From an uncultured Sunxiuqinia sp. (GTDB taxonomy: Bacteria; Bacteroidota; Bacteroidia; Bacteroidales; Prolixibacteraceae), in assembly GCF_963678245.1 (NCBI RefSeq), contig NZ_OY782770.1, positions 682,001 through 746,000 on the forward strand: a stretch of DNA of 64,000 bases, given 5' to 3'. Below, piece after piece: positions 46,017-53,911 of this stretch. The stretch's first letter is position 1, and every line of letters begins with the position of its first letter. Under the pieces are notes generated by a model, which saw only the letters and a program-made list of their open reading frames with translations, searched no databases and had not been told where the DNA came from. Made by a program: the position numbers and the translations under genes.

Positions 46017-47348
46017 CTAGATTGTTAGGTTTTCTATTTGAGTTTTGATCTCTCTTAAGAACAGCGTCGCTTCACCACCATCCAATGCCTGGTGATCGTA
46101 GGTTAGAGAAAGCCCCATCATTGGAACAAAACCATATACACCATCACCCAAATCTTTCGGCCGAGGAACAATGGTACAAACACCTAAAATTGCGGTTTGA
46201 GGAAGATTAATAACCGGTGTAAACATTTCAACACCATAATTACCAAGATTGGAAACCGTAAAACTTGCTGCTTCAGGTTTCAACAATTCGGGATCAATAT
46301 TCCCTTTTCGACAATTGCCAGCCACAGTGCTTAGCTGCGAGGAAAGACCTTCGATTGATAAATCGTCCGCATTTTTAACAGCTGGAACCATTAGTCCGCG
46401 CTCAGTATCAACGGCCAGTCCCAAATGCACTTTTTTGAACCAGCGCATACTATCGCCAATAAAATGTGTATTCGCTTGCGGATACTTTTTCAATGCTCTG
46501 ATTACTGCCAAACAAACCAAGTCGTTGATGGTAATATTCTGAGATACCTCGCCAGCTTCCAGTTTTTTCTTAAAGCTTTTACGCAAGGCCATAATTTGGC
46601 GGGCATCAGCACTCATATGGTGTGTTAACTGAGCTGAATTCTGCAGCGACTGATGCATTGATTTAGCAATTAACTTACGGATGTTCGTCAATTTCTTCAC
46701 TTCAAAGTCATCCCCATAAACCGGATTGTATGAAATAAGGTCGGCTGCGCTCGCACGGCCACCTAAGCCGGTTGTTTCTTTAGCAGGTTCCAGACTCTCA
46801 GCTTGTGACTTTTCCTGAGCCAGCGGAGTTAATTGAGCAACAGACTCTGATGCAGCTTCAACATCCTGAGCAATGATTCGTCCATGGGGGCCTGATCCTT
46901 TTACTTTCTCGTATGGTACGCCCATTTTCTCAGCCATCACTTTGGCACGAGGAGAAATGCGTATTTTGCCTTCAGGTCTCTCATCCAAAACAACTGTTTT
47001 TTCTTCTTTTGCCGAAGATGTGTCAGTTGATGCAGCAGGAGCCTCTTCCTGTTCAGCTGAAGATTCCTCAGCTGAATCACCATTCGGACGAAATTCGTCA
47101 ACACTTTCGCCACTCTTTCCTAAAACAGCAACATTAATTAGTACGGGAACTTCATCTCCTTCCTCATAAAAAATAGCCAATAGTTCACCATCTTCTTTAG
47201 CTTCTTCTTCAAACGAAGCCTTGTCGGTTTCATACGAAAACAACATATCGCCTGCCTTCACCTGATCACCGACTTGCTTATACCATTCTCCAATGATACA
47301 AGTCTCAACAGATTGCCCCTGACGAGGCATAATTACCGGAATAGCCAT
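46017..47348 (-). CDS. Dihydrolipoamide acyltransferase (E2)
   Basis: The 443-residue protein has one N-terminal lipoyl domain (lipoyl lysine Lys43 in YETDKAS), a linker rich in Ser, Ala and Glu, the E3-binding domain (ISPRAKVMAEKMGVPYEKVK, then GPHGRIIAQDVE) and the catalytic domain (about 220-443) with the motif DHQALDGGEA. It is the first gene of the complex operon. The same layout with fused E1 is found for 2-oxoacid dehydrogenases of Bacteroidota. The divergent GntR gene 184 bases away is the likely regulator. Confidence 0.94.
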   Translation of the reverse strand: MAIPVIMPRQGQSVETCIIGEWYKQVGDQVKAGDMLFSYETDKASFEEEAKEDGELLAIFYEEGDEVPVLINVAVLGKSGESVDEFRPNGDSAEESSAEQEEAPAASTDTSSAKEEKTVVLDERPEGKIRISPRAKVMAEKMGVPYEKVKGSGPHGRIIAQDVEAASESVAQLTPLAQEKSQAESLEPAKETTGLGGRASAADLISYNPVYGDDFEVKKLTNIRKLIAKSMHQSLQNSAQLTHHMSADARQIMALRKSFKKKLEAGEVSQNITINDLVCLAVIRALKKYPQANTHFIGDSMRWFKKVHLGLAVDTERGLMVPAVKNADDLSIEGLSSQLSTVAGNCRKGNIDPELLKPEAASFTVSNLGNYGVEMFTPVINLPQTAILGVCTIVPRPKDLGDGVYGFVPMMGLSLTYDHQALDGGEATLFLREIKTQIENLTI

Positions 47349-47440
47349 AGTATACTAGTTTCACTTGTTAATACATTAATCAAAATCAGATCCCCACAAA
47401 AAGCATTAAAACCCACACCTCACAACACATTTAAGGAATC

Positions 47441-47480
47441 AAGTTGTAAACTTACATTTTATAACTTGTATTTACAAGTT
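47441..47480. promoter_or_regulatory. Palindromic operator candidates between E2 and GntR genes
   Basis: Two inverted repeats stand close together: AAGTTGTAAACTT (47441-47453) and AACTTGTATTTACAAGTT (47463-47480, perfect arms, two-base centre). Both share the AAGTT/AACTT half-site. They lie in the divergent intergenic region, the usual place for a GntR/UTRA autoregulator to bind. A TACTTTTG -7 box for the gntR gene lies at 47507-47514. Confidence 0.65.
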
Positions 47481-47532
47481 GGTAATCGGAATTTAATATT
47501 TTTTCTTACTTTTGATCATCATTACGCAACAC

Positions 47533-48249
47533 ATGGCTGAAGAAAATAAAATACCACAATACAAAAAATTGTACGAAACTCTGCGTCGACACATCGTATC
47601 AGGAGTTTACAAAGAAGGAAGTTTACTCCCATCAGAGAATGAGCTTTGTGCCGTCCACAGTATGACTCGACCTACGGTTCGACATGCGCTAGAAGCCTTA
47701 GTTCAGGATGGATTTATTCAGAAAAAACAAGGGAAGGGTAGTATTGTACAAAAACCTCCGCAGGATATTGGAATATTGTCCATCTCTGGAACTTCTTCGG
47801 CCATTGGGAAACAATACCTGCAAACACAAATAATACAGAAGCCACAAATAAAAGCGTGGCCAATGCCTTTCAATTTTGACCTCGCCGAAGCTGAAAAAGA
47901 TGTTGGCTGCATCTACATGGAACGTTTACGTTTTGTGAATGAGCAACCCGTTTTTTACGACATCAACCACATTCCAAACATCAATCTACCACGCTTTACC
48001 AGTCGGACCTTCGAAAACAAATCACTTTTCGACACCTTAAGAACAGGCTATCAAATTGAAGTAAAAGGAGGAACACAGAAATTAAAAGCAATAAAGGCAA
48101 CAGGAACAATAAGCCAGCTTTTAAAAATAAAAACAGGCGACCCGGTGCTCTACATGGAACGGAAATTATTAACGAACCGCGAAGGATTTCACATTTACTC
48201 TACGATTTATTTCAATTCGGAGAAGCATGCTATTTTTGGAAATTTCTAG
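47533..48249 (+). CDS. GntR/UTRA-family transcriptional regulator
   Basis: The protein (238 residues from the ATG at 47533) has an N-terminal winged-helix GntR domain (YKKLYETLRRHIVSGVYKEG, LLPSENELCAVHSMTRPTVR, KKQGKGSIV) and a C-terminal UTRA effector-binding domain (YMERLRFVNEQPVFYDINHI, PVLYMERKLLTNREGFHIYS). Members of this group respond to small metabolites. It is divergent from the E2-E3-E1 operon, so it most likely controls that operon, probably as a repressor. The alternative TTG start seven codons up is less likely. Confidence 0.93.
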   Translation: MAEENKIPQYKKLYETLRRHIVSGVYKEGSLLPSENELCAVHSMTRPTVRHALEALVQDGFIQKKQGKGSIVQKPPQDIGILSISGTSSAIGKQYLQTQIIQKPQIKAWPMPFNFDLAEAEKDVGCIYMERLRFVNEQPVFYDINHIPNINLPRFTSRTFENKSLFDTLRTGYQIEVKGGTQKLKAIKATGTISQLLKIKTGDPVLYMERKLLTNREGFHIYSTIYFNSEKHAIFGNF

Positions 48250-48280
48250 AAAAAAGGCAATTAGCATATAGACAAAAAAA

Positions 48281-48345
48281 GTGGATGTCCGTGCATCCAC
48301 CCCTAGCTGCACATGAATCTCTTGAGAAGAGACTTGGACATCCAC
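48281..48345. other. Structured element with long-range inverted repeat
   Basis: GTGGATGTCC (48281-48290) is exactly complementary to GGACATCCAC (48336-48345). Smaller hairpins sit inside: GTGGAT with ATCCAC (48281-48300), and TCTCTTGAGAAGAGA. It begins 32 bases after the gntR stop and lies about 290 bases before the aspartokinase gene. It could be a terminator of gntR, an RNA element, or a recombination site; no T-run follows, so a plain terminator is doubtful. Confidence 0.5.
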
Positions 48346-48637
48346 AAAATATTTTCACTTCAAAATTAGCGAGTATTTTACAGATAATTAAGATATTTTA
48401 CAACACCTCGAAAGACAGTGATTTCTAAAATAGAATATTAAGGATTAAACAATTGATCTCACACATCTTTTTAACTTAAATAGATACATCGAAATCCAAT
48501 TCAATCAGTCATTGATTAATATTAATTCAAAAACAGTGAATAAATATTCGCCAATAAGGTGCATCGCTTTATAAATTAGCAAAAAATTTTCATCTTTGTG
48601 CCTCGAAAAAATACGTTAAAAGATTAAAGCTCAAAAC
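48346..48637 (+). other. Leader region of aspartokinase gene
   Basis: About 290 bases of A/T-rich DNA with no gene. A CATCTTTG box at 48591-48598, close to the TAnnTTTG consensus, may be the -7 box; the start codon lies 40 bases further on. I did not find a lysine riboswitch. Confidence 0.35.
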
Positions 48638-49954
48638 ATGAAAGTTTTAAAATTCGGTGGTACTTCAGTTGGCAATGTTGAAAATATGAATGCAGTAATG
48701 AAACTGATTACCGATGGAGAGAAAAAGCTGGTTGTGCTTTCTGCCATGTCAGGAACAACCAATGCTTTAGTTGAAATTTCTGATTATCTGTACAAGAAAA
48801 ACAAAGACGTTGCCCGCTCGCAAATCGGCAAACTTGAAAGCAAATACAAGAAGGTAGTTGACAAACTTTTTAAAGCTGACACTCAAAAACAAGAAGGACT
48901 AAAAATTATTAAAAAGAGTTTTGATACGATACGTAAGCAAGCCAACGGAGTATTTGGCCCAATTAAAGAGCAAACAATTCTCGCTCAGGGAGAGTTAATC
49001 TCAACCGCTTTCTTCTCCCAATTAATGCTTGAAAATGGCTATAAAACTAAATTGCTACCTGCACTTGATTTTATGCGGATTGACGAGGAAAAAGCAGCAG
49101 ATTTACAAGCGATAAAAACCAACATCGCAAAAGTACTGGAAGAGGTTGGTGAAGCGGATTACTATATTACCCAAGGTTTTATTTGCCGTAACGAAAAAGA
49201 AGAGATCGACAACCTTCAACGCGGGGGCTCAGACTATACAGCCTCATTGATTGGTGCTGCGATTGAAGCCGACGAAATACAAATATGGACTGACATTGAT
49301 GGATTTCACAATAATGACCCCCGCTATGTTAATAACACCAAGAAGATTGAACAGCTTTCATTTGATGAAACAGCTGAGCTGGCTTATTTTGGAGCAAAAA
49401 TCTTACACCCACAAACGGTACTTCCGGCTAAATTACACAACATCCCGGTTCGTCTGAAAAATACGATGAACCCCACAGACAGTGGAACTCTAATCACATC
49501 AGAAACCAGCGGCACCGGGATTAAGGCAGTTGCTGCAAAAGATGGTATCACTGCCATAAAAATCAAGTCGGACCGAATGTTGATGGCCTATGGCTTCCTG
49601 AAAAGTGTTTTTGAAATTTTTGAATTTTTCAAAACACCGATTGACATGATTTCTACTTCGGAGGTTGCCGTTTCACTGACCATTGACAACACCCGAAAAC
49701 TGAAAGACATTATTAAGGAACTGAAAGAATATGGTGAAGTTCAAATTGATGAAAACCAAACCATCATTTGCATTGTTGGTGATATCATTGCCGAAGAACG
49801 TGGTTTTGCAGCAAAGGTATTTGACGCACTAGAAGGTATCCCTATCCGTATGATTTCATATGGTGGAAGCCGTCACAATATTTCTTTACTGGTTTCAACA
49901 AACCACAAGCAAGAAACGCTTCAGGCTATTAGTGATAACCTGTTGGAAAATTAG
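48638..49954 (+). CDS. lysC: Aspartate kinase
   Basis: Aspartate kinase phosphorylates aspartate as the first step towards lysine, diaminopimelate, threonine and methionine. The 438-residue protein has the kinase start MKVLKFGGTSVGNVEN, catalytic segments TQGFICRNEKEEI and LQRGGSDYTASLIGAAIEAD, and two C-terminal ACT domains (KDGITAIKIKSDR, ENQTIICIVGDIIAEER) that sense end-product amino acids. It is monofunctional; no homoserine dehydrogenase domain follows. It is directly followed by lysA, which points to a lysine/DAP pathway role. Confidence 0.95.
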   Translation: MKVLKFGGTSVGNVENMNAVMKLITDGEKKLVVLSAMSGTTNALVEISDYLYKKNKDVARSQIGKLESKYKKVVDKLFKADTQKQEGLKIIKKSFDTIRKQANGVFGPIKEQTILAQGELISTAFFSQLMLENGYKTKLLPALDFMRIDEEKAADLQAIKTNIAKVLEEVGEADYYITQGFICRNEKEEIDNLQRGGSDYTASLIGAAIEADEIQIWTDIDGFHNNDPRYVNNTKKIEQLSFDETAELAYFGAKILHPQTVLPAKLHNIPVRLKNTMNPTDSGTLITSETSGTGIKAVAAKDGITAIKIKSDRMLMAYGFLKSVFEIFEFFKTPIDMISTSEVAVSLTIDNTRKLKDIIKELKEYGEVQIDENQTIICIVGDIIAEERGFAAKVFDALEGIPIRMISYGGSRHNISLLVSTNHKQETLQAISDNLLEN

Positions 49955-49955
49955 A

Positions 49956-51119
49956 ATGATCGATCCAAAAACAATCAGCCAGTTTCAAAAGCTGGAGACT
50001 CCTTTTTACTATTACGACTTGGACTTGTTGTACAAAACATTGTCGAAAATTAAAAGCGAAAGCGAAAAGTATGACTATCATGTTCACTATGCGGTAAAGG
50101 CCAATGCAAATGACAAGGTATTGGAAACAATATTTTCGCAGAATTTAGGAGCTGATTGTGTTAGTGGAAATGAAATTATAAAAGCCAGGGCTCATGGAGT
50201 TCCTGGCTCTAAAATAGCGTTTGCCGGTGTTGGAAAAACCGAAAAGGAAATAACAACAGCTCTGCAAAACGATATTTTCAGCTTCAACTGCGAATCGATT
50301 CCTGAAATTGAAGTCATCAACGAACTGGCAGGAAAAATGGGCAAGATTGCCCCAATAGCCATTCGCATCAATCCAAACGTTGACCCAAAAACACACAAAT
50401 ATATTACCACCGGTTTAAACGAAAACAAGTTTGGAGTTAACCATTGGGATTTTGAAAAAATCAGCAAATTGATCCCATCGTTTAATCACATCAAACTTAC
50501 CGGACTGCATTTTCATATTGGCTCACAAATTACCGACATCAACGTATTTAAAGAGCTAAGTCAGAAAATCAATACAATTTCGAAGTGGTTCGAAGATCAC
50601 GGATTCAATCTGCAGCACATTAATGTTGGCGGAGGCTTGGGTATTGACTACGAAAATCCAACATCCAATCCATTCTCTGATTTTGGAGCCTACTTCAAAG
50701 CTTTTAACGCACACCTGCAATTAAAGCCAAATCAGGAACTGCATGTCGAACTTGGCCGGTCGGTTGTTGGACAGTGCGGACATTTAATTACTAAAGTCCT
50801 CTATGTCAAAGAAGGGCTAAACGTCAAATTTCTTATTACAGATGCTGGAATGACTGAACTCATTCGCCCGATGCTTTATCAGGCAAAGCATAAAATTAGC
50901 AATCTTACGTCGAAGCTGCCAAATCAAACTTATGATGTTGTGGGCCCGATTTGTGAGAGCACTGATGTTTTTGCAAAAGGAATTGACTTGCCGGGATCGA
51001 AACGCGGCGATCTACTTGCCATCCATTCAGCGGGTGCGTACGGTGAGGTTATGGCATCAAATTACAACCTTCGCGACACTGTAAAGTCGATTACAAACAT
51101 TGAGCTAACACAATCATAA
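49956..51119 (+). CDS. lysA: Diaminopimelate decarboxylase
   Basis: LysA removes CO2 from meso-diaminopimelate to give lysine. The 387-residue protein has the PLP lysine at Lys48 (HYAVKANAND), GFHFHIGSQ-like segment LTGLHFHIGSQITD, the glycine loop GGGLGIDYE and the C-terminal substrate site GPICESTDVFAKG. The ATG at 49956 begins one base after the lysC stop, so the two are coupled. A longer frame reading into lysC in another register was rejected as the start. The pair gives the cell lysine and links to peptidoglycan DAP. Confidence 0.96.
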   Translation: MIDPKTISQFQKLETPFYYYDLDLLYKTLSKIKSESEKYDYHVHYAVKANANDKVLETIFSQNLGADCVSGNEIIKARAHGVPGSKIAFAGVGKTEKEITTALQNDIFSFNCESIPEIEVINELAGKMGKIAPIAIRINPNVDPKTHKYITTGLNENKFGVNHWDFEKISKLIPSFNHIKLTGLHFHIGSQITDINVFKELSQKINTISKWFEDHGFNLQHINVGGGLGIDYENPTSNPFSDFGAYFKAFNAHLQLKPNQELHVELGRSVVGQCGHLITKVLYVKEGLNVKFLITDAGMTELIRPMLYQAKHKISNLTSKLPNQTYDVVGPICESTDVFAKGIDLPGSKRGDLLAIHSAGAYGEVMASNYNLRDTVKSITNIELTQS

Positions 51120-51211
51120 CCTTGTCTTTTTAATTGATTCTCAAGGCAAAGAAAAAAGATAAATTATTCGGTTATTTTGCTCAATTAATTTTTTTAGTAG
51201 TAAAAATAGTA

Positions 51212-51219
51212 TACATTTG
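51212..51219 (+). promoter_or_regulatory. Possible -7 box for RRM-csp operon
   Basis: TACATTTG fits the Bacteroidota -7 consensus. The T-rich stretch at about 51188-51194 stands in the -33 place. The start codon follows 26 bases later. Confidence 0.5.
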
Positions 51220-51245
51220 TCGCTCACATATTTTATTTTTTTATT

Positions 51246-51602
51246 ATGAACATTTTTGTAGGAAACCTCAATTACGCAATTACTGAAGATGATATGCGTG
51301 AGATTTTTGAGGAGTATGGTGAATTAAGCTCAGTAAAATTGATCACTGATAAATTCACTGGTAGAAGTAAAGGTTTCGGATTCGTTGAAATGCCTGACGC
51401 AGACGAAGCTAAAAAAGCCATTGAAGAATTGAATGGCGCAGAAGTCGAAGGACGTTCTATGGTTGTTAATGAGTCTATCGAGAAAAAGAGAGACAACAAT
51501 CGTGGTGGCGGTGGCTTCCGTGGCGGCAACAGCCGTGGCGGTGGTAACGGCGGTTACGGCGGTGGTGGCCGTAGAGACAACAATTTCAGATCAAACTACT
51601 AA
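51246..51602 (+). CDS. RRM-domain RNA-binding protein
   Basis: The 118-residue protein has one RNA recognition motif (residues about 1-80), with RNP-2 IFVGNLNY and RNP-1 GRSKGFGFVEM. A glycine/arginine-rich tail follows (about 85-115, GGGGFRGGNSRGGGNGGYG). Such proteins act as RNA chaperones. The gene lies 14 bases upstream of the cold-shock gene, and both may rise on cold shock. Confidence 0.95.
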   Translation: MNIFVGNLNYAITEDDMREIFEEYGELSSVKLITDKFTGRSKGFGFVEMPDADEAKKAIEELNGAEVEGRSMVVNESIEKKRDNNRGGGGFRGGNSRGGGNGGYGGGGRRDNNFRSNY

Positions 51603-51603
51603 T

Positions 51604-51610
51604 AAGGAGG
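51604..51610 (+). promoter_or_regulatory. Strong Shine-Dalgarno site for csp gene
   Basis: AAGGAGG matches the 16S anti-SD perfectly and lies six bases before the ATG at 51617. Most genes here lack such a site, so it suggests efficient translation of this gene. It also selects the ATG at 51617 over the TTG at 51611. Confidence 0.8.
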
Positions 51611-51616
51611 TTGATT

Positions 51617-51814
51617 ATGAAAGGTACTGTAAAATGGTATGACGCAACCAAAGGTTTTGGATTTATCCTAACCGAGGATAACAAAGACATCTTTGTTCAC
51701 CGTTCTGGTTTAGTTGATGCCTACGCTGGTCTGGAAACAGACGAGACTGTAGAATTTGAAGTTGGACAAGGAAACAAAGGTCCAATTGCAACGAACGTTA
51801 CTAAAGTAGACTAA
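51617..51814 (+). CDS. Cold-shock family protein
   Basis: The protein (65 residues) is a single cold-shock domain with RNP-1 GFGFIL and RNP-2 DIFVHRSG. It binds single-stranded RNA and DNA as a chaperone. It follows the RRM gene and ends at a terminator with a UUCG-type loop. Length is normal for the family. Confidence 0.96.
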   Translation: MKGTVKWYDATKGFGFILTEDNKDIFVHRSGLVDAYAGLETDETVEFEVGQGNKGPIATNVTKVD

Positions 51815-51888
51815 TTCTGAGATTGGAGCGGGTACTTGATTTAAGTCGGCTCCTTCAATTAACGATATTTTCACTACTTGTATTATTA

Positions 51889-51917
51889 AAAGCCTGGCTT
51901 CGGTCAGGCTTTTTTTA
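51889..51917 (+). terminator. Terminator after csp gene
   Basis: AGCCTGGC pairs with GTCAGGCT around TTCG, a stable tetraloop, and a run of T residues follows. It lies about 75 bases after the csp stop. Confidence 0.9.
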
Positions 51918-52076
51918 TGGTTTACACAGCAACCTCTAGGTTACAGCAACTATTTATAATCGGTACAAACTACTTCATGATACATAGGAAATAATTTAAT
52001 TCAATTACCTTTAGACTAAGTAAAAATCTAGCTCCTAGAAATGCAACAGAGTCAAACTACTCCATTACTATTTTTC

Positions 52077-52631
52077 ATGAAAACATATCTTAGCATATTC
52101 CTATTAATACTCTTAACAACATCACTATCAGCACAAAAGAGTACATTTGGATTTAAATTAGGCCCAAACTATTTCTACTCTTCTGAAATAGATGACCCGA
52201 TCGGGAAGTACCAGCTTGGAGTAGCTTCGAATTTTAAAGTATATAAATTTATATCCATCCAGACTGAATTCCTCTTTGTAAAGAAAGCCTTTGAAGAGCC
52301 TTATCGAGATTCCTGGGAAGTGAAAGCCAAAGGCAGTTATTTGGATATCCCCGTTTTCATCCAGTTCCAACCAATCAAACAAATAGCCATTTATTCCGGG
52401 GGACAAATCGGTTTTAGGCTTAACCATGAGCTGAAATATAACCACACAAATAAATTATATACAGCACAGGAAAGAAGTTTAGAAAAAGTGCCACTTGGTC
52501 TTTTAGCCGGTGTTTCGATTCACCCCATTGAACATTGGAGCCTGGAAGGACGATATTCCGTAGAGATTGCGAGAAGCAGCAGTTCATTAGACTTCAGAGG
52601 ATGGCAATTCTTTTTGAATTATACATTCTGA
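52077..52631 (+). CDS. Outer-membrane beta-barrel protein (PorT-like)
   Basis: From the ATG at 52077 the protein has 184 residues and a signal peptide (KTYLSIFLLILLTTSLSAQ). The remainder is beta strands (FGFKLGPNYFYSSE, YLDIPVFIQFQPIKQIAIYS, GRYSVEI) ending in WQFFLNYTF, a typical last barrel strand. This is the PorT/outer-membrane barrel superfamily of Bacteroidota. The ATG at 52041 would put 12 residues before the signal peptide, so the second was chosen. Function is not known. Confidence 0.85.
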   Translation: MKTYLSIFLLILLTTSLSAQKSTFGFKLGPNYFYSSEIDDPIGKYQLGVASNFKVYKFISIQTEFLFVKKAFEEPYRDSWEVKAKGSYLDIPVFIQFQPIKQIAIYSGGQIGFRLNHELKYNHTNKLYTAQERSLEKVPLGLLAGVSIHPIEHWSLEGRYSVEIARSSSSLDFRGWQFFLNYTF

Positions 52632-52643
52632 AAAAAAGCAAAT

Positions 52644-53408
52644 TTATACTGAGCGGATCTCTGTTGCCCGATGCCGCGATGTCAGCTCAATCAGGTACTG
52701 CTCCTTTAATGGCTCAAATACACTATAAGCTTTTTCAGGAGTATTATTTTCTCCTGAAATATGGCTTAAAAGAATGGTGTGCAGTTCATTACCGGCAAAC
52801 TCCCTCAAAAGCACAAAAGCCTGATCATTCGATAGATGTCCAACTGACGAAGCAACACGCTGCTTGAGATGATAGGGATATCGACCATTCTTTAGCATCT
52901 CTTCATCGTAGTTACTTTCCAGAAAAACGGCATGACATTTAGCAAATTCTGTTTTAACTCTTTCGCAGGCCTCACCAATATCAGTCATTACGCCAACATG
53001 CTTCCCAGCATAAGAAACCCTGAACGAACAGGCATCAGCGGCATCGTGTTGTTTGGTAAATGGGAAAACAGCAAACTCTCCCAGCTGGAATTCAAAATTT
53101 GGCTCGAACCATCGCGGGGTATCTGGTCGAACTGCTTTGCGCATCGCCAAAAATGTTTTTTTAGTGAGGTAAACCGGAAGATGAAGTCGTTTACTCAAAA
53201 CCCTTGCTCCGCGACAATGATCGCTATGTTCATGTGTAATTAAAACGGCTTTTATTTTCGATTGATCGATCTGCTTTTCTGCCAGACGTACCTGTAACTG
53301 TCTGGCCGACAAGCCGGCGTCAATCAGCAAGGCTTCGGTTTCATTTCCGATGTAGTAGCAATTTCCATTACTTCCCGAGGCCAATGCACAAATCTCCAAC
53401 TTATTCAC
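52644..53408 (-). CDS. MBL-fold metallo-hydrolase (YycJ/WalJ type)
   Basis: The 254-residue protein has the two-metal motif ITHEHSDHCRG (His59, His61, Asp63, His64), an early SGSNGNCYYIG segment and a late HLSNDQAF and ILLSHISGENN, which mark the YycJ-like branch of exonuclease/hydrolase proteins. It probably cuts nucleic acid or a phosphoester in the cytoplasm. The gene overlaps the shikimate kinase stop by four bases and is the last gene of the topoisomerase IV operon. Confidence 0.9.
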   Translation of the reverse strand: MNKLEICALASGSNGNCYYIGNETEALLIDAGLSARQLQVRLAEKQIDQSKIKAVLITHEHSDHCRGARVLSKRLHLPVYLTKKTFLAMRKAVRPDTPRWFEPNFEFQLGEFAVFPFTKQHDAADACSFRVSYAGKHVGVMTDIGEACERVKTEFAKCHAVFLESNYDEEMLKNGRYPYHLKQRVASSVGHLSNDQAFVLLREFAGNELHTILLSHISGENNTPEKAYSVFEPLKEQYLIELTSRHRATEIRSV

Positions 53409-53911
53409 TTTTCTCCTTCCATTTCAGCAACAACATCTTCGGCCTGAATATCTTTTCCTTTGAGTACACATTTGGCTTTCTCATAAAACGGTCGCCGTTT
53501 AGCCATCATGCTTTCAATAAAATCAACCAACTCATCCGGTGATTTTCCTTTGATCAACGGACGTTCGGTTTTAGACTGCATCAAACGACTGGCCAATTCT
53601 TCAGCATCAACATCTAAAAAGACACAAAGCCCGGATTGATTCATCACATCCATATTGTCAAAAAAGCAGGGAGCCCCGCCTCCAGTTGCAATTACTGCAC
53701 TTTCAAACTCGGCAACTTCTTTTAAAGATGTCTGCTCCTTCCTACGAAAAGCATCTTCTCCCTCTTGTTCAAAAATCTGTGGAATGGTTTTAAAGTACTT
53801 CTCCTCAATGTATTTATCCAAATCGATAAAAGGTACACCTAACTCTTGCGACAACCTGCGGCCTATGGTTGATTTCCCTGAGGCCATATATCCAATCAAA
53901 AATATTTTCAT
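53405..53911 (-). CDS. aroK: Shikimate kinase
   Basis: This enzyme phosphorylates shikimate in the chorismate pathway. The 168-residue protein has the P-loop GYMASGKSTIG, the shikimate-binding FIDLDKYIEE and FRRKE, and the GGG motif TGGGAPCF. The RPL motif (TERPLIKG) is present. Its ATG shares one base with the parC stop codon, so it is translationally coupled to parC. Confidence 0.96.
   Translation of the reverse strand: MKIFLIGYMASGKSTIGRRLSQELGVPFIDLDKYIEEKYFKTIPQIFEQEGEDAFRRKEQTSLKEVAEFESAVIATGGGAPCFFDNMDVMNQSGLCVFLDVDAEELASRLMQSKTERPLIKGKSPDELVDFIESMMAKRRPFYEKAKCVLKGKDIQAEDVVAEMEGEK

Noticed and set aside
48250-48637. Lysine riboswitch before lysC
   Set aside because: I could not find the conserved core motifs of the lysine riboswitch, and the class is not typical for this phylum.
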